Origin: an uncultured Bacteroidota bacterium
GTDB lineage: Bacteria > Bacteroidota > Bacteroidia > AKYH767-A > OLB10
NCBI GenBank assembly: GCA_903847585.1
Contig: CAINEC010000047.1
Span: 1-42,805 of the forward strand
Direction of reading: 5' to 3'
Length of the DNA: 42,805 nucleotides
Shown: piece after piece, positions 37,478-42,805 of the stretch
Layout of the letters: the number at the start of each line of letters is the position of its first letter
How positions within the stretch are numbered: the stretch's first letter is position 1
Notes under the pieces: model-generated
Told to the model about the DNA's origin: nothing
The model's database searches: none
The model's input: only the letters and a program-made list of their open reading frames with translations
Made by a program: the position numbers and the translations under genes

Positions 37478-38590
37478 ATGTTAGCACCACTTAAGAGTTT
37501 ACTGTCGATTCGTCGATTGCTTTTAAGTGGTTTTTTTATTTTTTTATTTTTTATTTCAAATGCACAAGATCCCGTAGTAGCATATCGCGATATGCGAGGG
37601 TATTTGTTTGTATTTGAAAACGGAGGTCCGAGAACGTTAGATACCCGACCAGTGCGTGAATTTAAATCGGCAGGTCCTTATGTTGGATATGTTAACTCAG
37701 CTAACAATTTAATTGTTTATTACAACGGAGAGTTTACCGATCTTGGTGATGCCACTAATACATCGTTTGAAGTCAACTATACCTTTCTTATTTATCGAAG
37801 AGATAATGTACTAGCTGTTTTTGAAAAGGGTAACTTAACACGACTATCGTATTTCATCAGAGATTATAAAATAGCAGAAGGACTTATTGTTTTCCGGGAA
37901 ACCATTGCAGATATTTTAAAAGTATATCGCGATGGAAATGTTCAAGAACTCGAGACAACACTTGTAGGGAAATTAGGCAACTATGCAGCTGGTAAGAATA
38001 CTGTTGCCTTTACCAATAGAAATGGCTATTTGAAAATTTTTGATTCAGGCGATTTATTTGAGATTGATAATAATGGAACAACAGATTTTGCTTGTGGAAA
38101 AAACATCGTCGCTTATACCGATGGAGCAAACTATTCTTTCAAGGTTTATTACTTAAGTAAAATTTTTACGCTTGAAGAAATAAAAGTACAATCTTTCAAA
38201 GTAGGTGATAATATAGCCGCTTATGTGAGCGATGAAAATTATTTTAAAATTTATGCAGATGGCAAACTACTTAAGCTCGAATCGTATGCTCCTGATTTCT
38301 ACGAAGTAAAAGATCAGTGTGTCGTTTTTTATATCAATAATAAATTTCAAGCGTTGGTAAATGGAGTACGATATGAACTCGACAACTTTGAACCTATCAG
38401 TTATAAAATAAGTCAGAATTGCATTGCATGGGTAGACCAAAATCAACGACTACATCTTTTTGCTAATGGGAAATCGACAATTGCTACTACTGAATTATTC
38501 TCTTCTTACGATTTAAACAATAACATCCTTTCTTTTAATAGTGCTGAGAATATTACAGCCGTTTATTATCAAGGAAAAATCTATCGCTAA
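37478..38590 (+). CDS. Exported repeat protein, beta-propeller-like, unknown function
   Basis: 370 residues from the ATG at 37478; a TTG nine bases earlier is in frame but less likely. The signal peptide spans about residues 1-30 (LLLSGFFIFLFFISNAQ). The mature part is a series of roughly 40-residue units with the theme K(V)GDNIxAYVxxxNxFKIYxDGKLxxLE, recognisable about eight times, including LIVYYNGEFTDL, VLAVFEKGNLTRL and LHLFANGKS. Four short strands per unit and the near-complete coverage suggest a beta-propeller. No enzyme motif is visible. It lies two bases before the RemB/Wzi-like barrel gene, so it is probably co-translated with it. The first 60 bases of its coding sequence form a terminator-like hairpin and T-tract. 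Confidence 0.88.
   Translation: MLAPLKSLLSIRRLLLSGFFIFLFFISNAQDPVVAYRDMRGYLFVFENGGPRTLDTRPVREFKSAGPYVGYVNSANNLIVYYNGEFTDLGDATNTSFEVNYTFLIYRRDNVLAVFEKGNLTRLSYFIRDYKIAEGLIVFRETIADILKVYRDGNVQELETTLVGKLGNYAAGKNTVAFTNRNGYLKIFDSGDLFEIDNNGTTDFACGKNIVAYTDGANYSFKVYYLSKIFTLEEIKVQSFKVGDNIAAYVSDENYFKIYADGKLLKLESYAPDFYEVKDQCVVFYINNKFQALVNGVRYELDNFEPISYKISQNCIAWVDQNQRLHLFANGKSTIATTELFSSYDLNNNILSFNSAENITAVYYQGKIYR
37486..37537 (+). terminator. Terminator-like hairpin inside the 5' coding region of the repeat protein
   Basis: ACCACTTAAGAG (37486-37497) pairs with CTTTTAAGTGGT (37520-37531), 12 bp with one G-U, around a 22-base loop, followed directly by a run of T (37531-37537) and more T-rich sequence. It begins eight bases into the gene. 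It may terminate part of the transcripts from the OmpA-like gene. Confidence 0.55.
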
Positions 38591-38592
38591 TT

Positions 38593-40188
38593 ATGAAATC
38601 AAAATTTCTATTTCTGTTTATTGGATTTACGCTTTTATCAAAAATCAATTTTGCTCAAATTGGTTTTGCAGCACTAAGTAATACAGAACAGTATCGTTAT
38701 GAAAAAGGATTGTATTCTTTATCGAACGAATCGCATACCTCGTTTAAACCCTATCTGATAAAAGATTTAAAAACAATTTCATTTTTTGATTCATTACAAA
38801 ATACTGTTTTACCTACAAAGCCTTTTTATAAAACACTTGCAGGAAGAAAAATATTTAAAGAACATTTACTTGAGGTTCGAGAAGATGATTACCATTTGTA
38901 CTTTGATCCTTTAATGGACATATCAGGAGGTAATGATAGTTATACTAGCAAAAGTTTTAAAAATAACACGAGAGGTGCTGGAATTGGTGGTAGTGTTGGC
39001 AAACGATTTTCGTTTAATGCTACATTCTATGAAAATCAAAGTACATTTCCATACTATATCGATTCTACTATTAAATTAACGCGTGTTGTTCCAGGCACAG
39101 GAAGAGTGAAAGGAACAGGTCCTTACGACTACGCATGGGCAACAGGAAGTTTAACTTACGAATTGAATAAACATTTTACTTTTCAATTTGGCAACGATAA
39201 AATTTTTATTGGTGATGGTTATCGTTCATTATTACTTTCTGATAATGCTTTTAATTATCCGCATGTAAAAATAATTACAGACATCTGGAAATTCAGATAC
39301 GTGAACATTTTTGCAGAAATGCAGGATATCTCGATAAAAGACCAACAAGACAATGAACCCTTTCAACGTAAGTATACATCGATGCATTACCTCGATTTAA
39401 ATATTGGTAAGCGTGCATCTATTGGTGTATTTGAAAGTGTAGTTTGGCATAGCGACTCTACAGGACGTAGAGGATTTGATATTGGATATTTAAATCCGTT
39501 TATCTTTTTCAGACCCGTTGAGTTTTCTATTGGCTCTCCTGATAATGTGCTTATGGGCTTTAATGCGAAATATAAAATCACCAATAAAACAACTGCATAT
39601 GCACAGTTAATTCTCGATGAATTTTTAATCAAAGAAGTGAGAGCAGGTAAAGGTTGGTGGGGCAACAAACAAGGCTGGCAGTTAGGAGTTAAATCGTTCG
39701 ATTTATTCGGAGTGAAAAATTTATACGGACAATTAGAATATAACGCAGTTCGTCCGTTTACTTATCAGCATCGCGAAACATTGGGCAACTATGGACATTA
39801 TGGTCAATCGCTTGCTCATCCAATGGGTGCAAACTTTTATGAAATTGTTGGAATTGGAAATTACCGTTACAAGCGTTGGAATGTAGAAGGTAAATTCAAT
39901 TACTATGTTGCTGGTTTAGATAGTGGCGGTTATAACTTCGGACAAAATATTTTTCTTCCATATGTAACACGCGCGAATGAATATGGTAATGAAATCGGAC
40001 AAGGAGAGAAACATACGATTAGCATTGTGACAATGGCGTTGTATTATGAATTCAATCCTATTACGCATTTATCAGGATTCATTGAGGCAACAAGTAGAAA
40101 CGATAAGAGTGATGCAAACAATATCTCAGAAATGATTATACAAGCAGGAATTAAAACTCGTTTGTTTAATCGTTATTATGATTTTTAA
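38593..40188 (+). CDS. Outer-membrane beta-barrel protein, RemB/Wzi-like
   Basis: 531 residues. The signal peptide ends SKINFAQ. The mature protein has an N-terminal soluble part (to about 100) followed by many amphipathic strands and a terminal aromatic residue (RYYDF). Segments such as YHLYFDPLMDISGG, FTFQFGNDKIFIGDGYRSLLLSD and FESVVWHSDSTGRRGFDIGYLNPFIFFRP resemble the group that includes the gliding-motility protein RemB and, more distantly, capsule-attachment barrels of the Wzi type. It is flanked by the repeat protein (2-base gap) and a polysaccharide flippase (10-base gap), a context that favours a surface-polysaccharide or gliding role. The assignment to RemB specifically is moderate. 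Confidence 0.72.
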   Translation: MKSKFLFLFIGFTLLSKINFAQIGFAALSNTEQYRYEKGLYSLSNESHTSFKPYLIKDLKTISFFDSLQNTVLPTKPFYKTLAGRKIFKEHLLEVREDDYHLYFDPLMDISGGNDSYTSKSFKNNTRGAGIGGSVGKRFSFNATFYENQSTFPYYIDSTIKLTRVVPGTGRVKGTGPYDYAWATGSLTYELNKHFTFQFGNDKIFIGDGYRSLLLSDNAFNYPHVKIITDIWKFRYVNIFAEMQDISIKDQQDNEPFQRKYTSMHYLDLNIGKRASIGVFESVVWHSDSTGRRGFDIGYLNPFIFFRPVEFSIGSPDNVLMGFNAKYKITNKTTAYAQLILDEFLIKEVRAGKGWWGNKQGWQLGVKSFDLFGVKNLYGQLEYNAVRPFTYQHRETLGNYGHYGQSLAHPMGANFYEIVGIGNYRYKRWNVEGKFNYYVAGLDSGGYNFGQNIFLPYVTRANEYGNEIGQGEKHTISIVTMALYYEFNPITHLSGFIEATSRNDKSDANNISEMIIQAGIKTRLFNRYYDF

Positions 40189-40198
40189 TTGAATTAAC

Positions 40199-41677
40199 GT
40201 GAGTCAGATAAAAAAGCTTGCAGGGCAAACTGCCATTTATGGATTAAGCAGTATCATCGGACGATTGCTTAATTATTTATTGGTGCCTTTTTATACCCGC
40301 ATATTTGAACCCGCAGCGTATGGTGTTGTTTCAGAATTTTATGCATACGTTACCTTTCTGATTGTATTATATACTTACGGAATGGAAACGGCCTATTTTC
40401 ATTTTTCATCTAAGAAAGAAAATAATCTCAGTGTATATTCAAATAGTTTGAGTACGCTAACATTCACTTCTGTTTTATTATCCAGTATTCTGATTTTATT
40501 TTCACAAGCCATTGCTAATGGATTAGGCTATACAGATCATCCTGAGTACATCATTTGGTTTGCATTGATACTTGCCTTTGATGCTATCACCGCATTACCA
40601 TTTGCAAAATTACGTCAGGAGAATAGAGCTAAACGATTTGCATTTATTAAACTCATCAATATAAGTTCAAACATCGGATTGAATCTTTTTTTCCTTGCAT
40701 TATTACCTCAAATCACTAACAATAATTCGTTAAGTGTATTATACAATCCAGCAATTGGCGTTGGCTATGTGTTCATCTCTAATCTGATTTCTAGTTTGGT
40801 TACACTCTTGTTTTTTGCTAATGATTTTCGGTTGGTAAAATTCAATATTGATAAAGAACTTGTAAAAAAAATGCTCGTATACGCATTCCCGTTATTAATT
40901 GCGGGATTTGCTGGAATGATTAACGAAACATTAGATCGCGCTATTCTGAAATATCTGGTAACAGATAAATCGACGGCCTTGCATCAACTAGGAATTTACA
41001 GTGCCTGTTACAAGCTAAGTATTATCATGACGCTTTTCGTACAGACCTACCGTTATGCCGCAGAGCCTTTCTTCTTTTCGCAGCAATCAAAGAAAAACAA
41101 CAAAGCACTTTATGCTACCATTATGAATTACTTCGTATTTGTTTGTAGTTTGATTTTCTTAGGCGTGATGCTTTTCATGAATATCGCTAAGTATTTTATC
41201 GGAGAAAAATTCCACGAAGGATTACAAGTGGTACCTATTCTGTTATTCGCTAATTTATTTTTAGGTGTTTACTTGAATTTAAGTATGTGGTACAAGTTAT
41301 CGGGTAAAACAAAGTATGGAGCATGGTTCTCTATTCTCGGTGCCATCATCACCATCATTTTAAATTTTATCATGATACCGATAATGGGTTATATGGGCGC
41401 TGCATGGGCTACGTTTATTTGTTATGGAGCTATAATGGTTGTTTCATATCTCTACGGACAAAAACATTATCCGATTCCTTATAACATCACGGTTTGTATT
41501 TCAATAATATTAGCAAGCGTTGTATTATGGCAAGTGAGTAGTTACATCTTGATTTCTTTTAATACAGGTATGATGATGTCAGTTTTAATTAAACTAATAA
41601 CCCTTTCCATTTTTACCATGTTATCATGGACACTTTTAAAACCTTCCTCCACCGTAGAATTAGTTGATGAGCAATGA
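40199..41677 (+). CDS. Polysaccharide flippase, Wzx/MOP superfamily
   Basis: 492 residues with about 12-14 membrane helices across the length and few soluble loops. The start is GTG, ten bases after the previous stop. The N-terminal AGQTAIYGLSSIIGRLLNYLLVPFYTRIF pattern and the later GAAWATFICYG are typical of oligosaccharide/lipid-linked repeat-unit flippases of the MOP superfamily. It moves undecaprenyl-linked sugars across the inner membrane for O-antigen, capsule or exopolysaccharide. No glycosyltransferase genes are in the window. The last four bases overlap the thioredoxin start (ATGA), so the two are translationally coupled. Confidence 0.88.
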   Translation: MSQIKKLAGQTAIYGLSSIIGRLLNYLLVPFYTRIFEPAAYGVVSEFYAYVTFLIVLYTYGMETAYFHFSSKKENNLSVYSNSLSTLTFTSVLLSSILILFSQAIANGLGYTDHPEYIIWFALILAFDAITALPFAKLRQENRAKRFAFIKLINISSNIGLNLFFLALLPQITNNNSLSVLYNPAIGVGYVFISNLISSLVTLLFFANDFRLVKFNIDKELVKKMLVYAFPLLIAGFAGMINETLDRAILKYLVTDKSTALHQLGIYSACYKLSIIMTLFVQTYRYAAEPFFFSQQSKKNNKALYATIMNYFVFVCSLIFLGVMLFMNIAKYFIGEKFHEGLQVVPILLFANLFLGVYLNLSMWYKLSGKTKYGAWFSILGAIITIILNFIMIPIMGYMGAAWATFICYGAIMVVSYLYGQKHYPIPYNITVCISIILASVVLWQVSSYILISFNTGMMMSVLIKLITLSIFTMLSWTLLKPSSTVELVDEQ

Positions 41678-42000
41678 TTATTAAAAACGATTTTGAAGAT
41701 TTAAATTCGCTGGAAGAATTTACAAAACAACACCCGTTAGTTTTAGTTGACTTTTACGCGGATTGGTGTGAGCCCTGTAAAATGCTGGATGAAATTTTAT
41801 CGGAGTTGGATAAAGACCTTCCATCAACTGTTGTGATTTGTAAAATTGATATTGATAAAAATCCATCCTTGCAAAAGCACTTTTCAATTATGAGCGTTCC
41901 TACTTTAATGATCTTTAAAGATGGAAGTATGGAATGGCGTATGCCTGGCTTTGAATTGGCTCAAGACCTAAAAAAGCGCATTGAAGCGTTTTTAAATTAA
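41674..42000 (+). CDS. trxA: Thioredoxin
   Basis: 108 residues, the usual size for a cytoplasmic thioredoxin. The redox motif is WCEPC with C32 and C35 (the classical form is WCGPC), and the cis-proline is P76 in SVPTLMIFKDG. There is no signal peptide. It should reduce protein disulfides and could also serve ribonucleotide reductase. It overlaps the flippase gene by four bases, so it is the last gene of the envelope run. The Gly-to-Glu change in the active-site loop may shift redox potential; that is inference. Confidence 0.92.
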   Translation: MIIKNDFEDLNSLEEFTKQHPLVLVDFYADWCEPCKMLDEILSELDKDLPSTVVICKIDIDKNPSLQKHFSIMSVPTLMIFKDGSMEWRMPGFELAQDLKKRIEAFLN

Positions 42001-42025
42001 ACTTTAGCTACTGATTTTAAATAAG

Positions 42026-42052
42026 AAAGCCCCGAAAACGGGGCTCTCTTTT
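42026..42052. terminator. Bidirectional intrinsic terminator between trxA and tRNA-Gln
   Basis: AGCCCCG (42028-42034) pairs perfectly with CGGGGCT (42039-42045) around AAAA. On the plus strand it leads into CTCTTTTATT, and on the minus strand into TTCTTATTT. It can end the trxA operon and the tRNA transcript, which meet here. Confidence 0.85.
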
Positions 42053-42059
42053 ATTGCTG

Positions 42060-42130
42060 TTGACCGACAAGGATTCGAACCTTGAAAGGCAGAATCAAAA
42101 TCTGCAGTGTTGCCATTACACCATCGGTCA
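42060..42130 (-). tRNA. tRNA-Gln (anticodon UUG)
   Basis: The minus strand folds into a full cloverleaf: acceptor TGACCGA/TCGGTCA (7 bp), D stem GTGT/ACAC, anticodon stem GCAGA/TCTGC with loop TTTTGAT, and T arm CAAGG-TTCGAAT-CCTTG. Anticodon TTG reads CAA/CAG glutamine codons. The discriminator base is A, and CCA is not encoded, as is common in Bacteroidota. A -7-like box lies 17 bases upstream. Confidence 0.96.
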
Positions 42131-42146
42131 ATCAACTTTCGCGGGG

Positions 42147-42154
42147 CAAATTTA
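42147..42154 (-). promoter_or_regulatory. Candidate -7 box of tRNA-Gln
   Basis: On the minus strand this reads TAAATTTG, an exact TAnnTTTG match, at a distance that puts the transcription start about ten bases before the mature 5' end. It is followed by a GC-rich stretch (GCCCCGCG), which may be a discriminator. Confidence 0.5.
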
Positions 42155-42189
42155 CAACTTTTACACTTAAATAAAAAGTGTTTTGTTAA

Positions 42190-42805
42190 TTAACCACTCA
42201 CTAAAACTTTTAATTTGGTACCAACCTTCAACTCCGAAGACCTTAAATTATTGATATTCTTTATCATTTCGATTGTCACACCATTGTATCTTCTAGCAAT
42301 ATTCCACAAGGTATCACCAGGTTGAACTAGATGATATACGTATTTTGGCTGCTTTACTTTAATTGTCGGAGTAACTTTCGCTACCGCTGTTGAGTCTGTT
42401 TTTGTCTCAACGTTAGCCGCCTTTAGGCTTGAATCCTTTACAATGGAATCTACCACGGCAACATTGTTTTGCGTCGGCTTTGGCTTATTGATAGCCTGAT
42501 TGCTCTCGACAGGCACTTTTACTTTCACAGTGGTATTTACTGCTAGTCTTTGACCTTTCATTAGATTATTCGAACGCAAACGATTAATTCGCTTTAGTTC
42601 AGCTGATGTCATATTATACAATGCAGCCACAGAAGCAACCGATTCATTCTTTCGAACAATATGCGTCTTTACAACTTTTTTGTCGACGTATTTATATTGC
42701 GTTTTTACTTCTGGCTGTTCCGTTGTGTTTACACCTGATGAATCTGTTTGTTGAGCTATTGCCGTACTATCAGAAATCGATGTATCACGAACAATTACTT
42801 TAGCA
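42190..42805 (-). CDS. LysM-repeat cell-wall protein (N-terminal part outside the window)
   Basis: The frame is open to the right edge of the window, so this is the C-terminal part; the GTG near 42630 is an internal valine codon. At least 205 residues are present. Two LysM peptidoglycan-binding domains are visible: THIVRKNESVASVAALYN with ending GQRLAV, and YHLVQPGDTLWNIARRYN with ending GTKLKVLV at the C-terminus. They are joined by a Lys/Thr/Ser/Pro-rich linker of about 60 residues. In Bacteroidota such tails are common on lytic transglycosylases and amidases, but no catalytic domain is in view, so the enzyme type cannot be stated. No terminator was found between its stop and the tRNA gene. 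Confidence 0.88.
   Translation of the reverse strand, partial: AKVIVRDTSISDSTAIAQQTDSSGVNTTEQPEVKTQYKYVDKKVVKTHIVRKNESVASVAALYNMTSAELKRINRLRSNNLMKGQRLAVNTTVKVKVPVESNQAINKPKPTQNNVAVVDSIVKDSSLKAANVETKTDSTAVAKVTPTIKVKQPKYVYHLVQPGDTLWNIARRYNGVTIEMIKNINNLRSSELKVGTKLKVLVSG

Noticed and set aside
42163-42181. Terminator for the LysM gene
   Set aside because: ACACTT/AAGTGT is only six base pairs and lacks a T-tract on the minus strand.
42190-42630. LysM protein as a complete 146-residue gene starting near 42630
   Set aside because: That start is an internal GTG; the frame continues through another LysM domain to the window edge.

Overview
The window is a chromosomal stretch from an AT-rich member of the Bacteroidota. 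The evidence is consistent: T9SS type A sorting domains on secreted proteins, SprB-type and PKD-like repeats in very large surface proteins, a lysyl-tRNA synthetase with the long C-terminal extension common in this phylum, promoters resembling the Bacteroidota -7 motif TAnnTTTG, and no Shine-Dalgarno pattern. I could not assign a genus. There is no integrase, transposase, plasmid or phage module and no CRISPR array, so this reads as core and envelope chromosome rather than an island.

Layout. 1-4158 (+): 3' part of lysS, a secreted M28 aminopeptidase with PA and PDZ parts, a 695-base gene-free stretch packed with inverted repeats, and a small unknown protein. 4238-8930 (-): class I ribonucleotide reductase large subunit (nrdA) with an unusually structured upstream region, then a translationally coupled aldo/keto reductase and alpha/beta hydrolase. 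9028-10872 (-): TPR plus adenylate cyclase protein. 11276-15340 (+): secreted M4 metalloprotease with P domain, SprB/PKD repeats and a T9SS tail. 15341-18074 (-): two tandem paralogous histidine kinases with no response regulator beside them. 18167-19318 (-): a PLP trans-sulfuration enzyme. 19414-30710 (-): two giant surface proteins, 2733 and 997 residues. 30957-35342: a coiled-coil membrane protein and a convergent large outer-membrane protein. 35469-36233 (+): exonuclease III. 36465-42000 (+): an envelope run of OmpA-like lipoprotein, repeat protein, RemB/Wzi-like barrel, polysaccharide flippase and thioredoxin. 42060-42130 (-): tRNA-Gln(UUG). 42190 to the right edge (-): a LysM protein cut by the window.

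How the genes fit together. About half of the window builds or decorates the cell surface: T9SS cargo, beta-barrels, an OmpA-type peptidoglycan anchor, a flippase and a LysM cell-wall protein. The other half is housekeeping: translation, dNTP supply, repair, sulfur amino acids and redox. Signalling is represented by two orphan-like kinases and a cyclase.

Points most worth a second look: (1) a nested hairpin with a GAAA tetraloop upstream of nrdA, whose G-U wobble and tetraloop exist only on the nrdA-sense strand, next to a perfect DnaA-box match; (2) a predicted type-1-copper cupredoxin domain spliced into the middle of a surface repeat module of the 2733-residue protein, beside a GC-rich patch; (3) a lamin-tail domain spliced into a SprB repeat of the same protein; (4) a terminator-like hairpin plus T-tract lying inside the first codons of the gene at 37478. 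All functional statements are from reading the sequence and family knowledge; no database search was possible.
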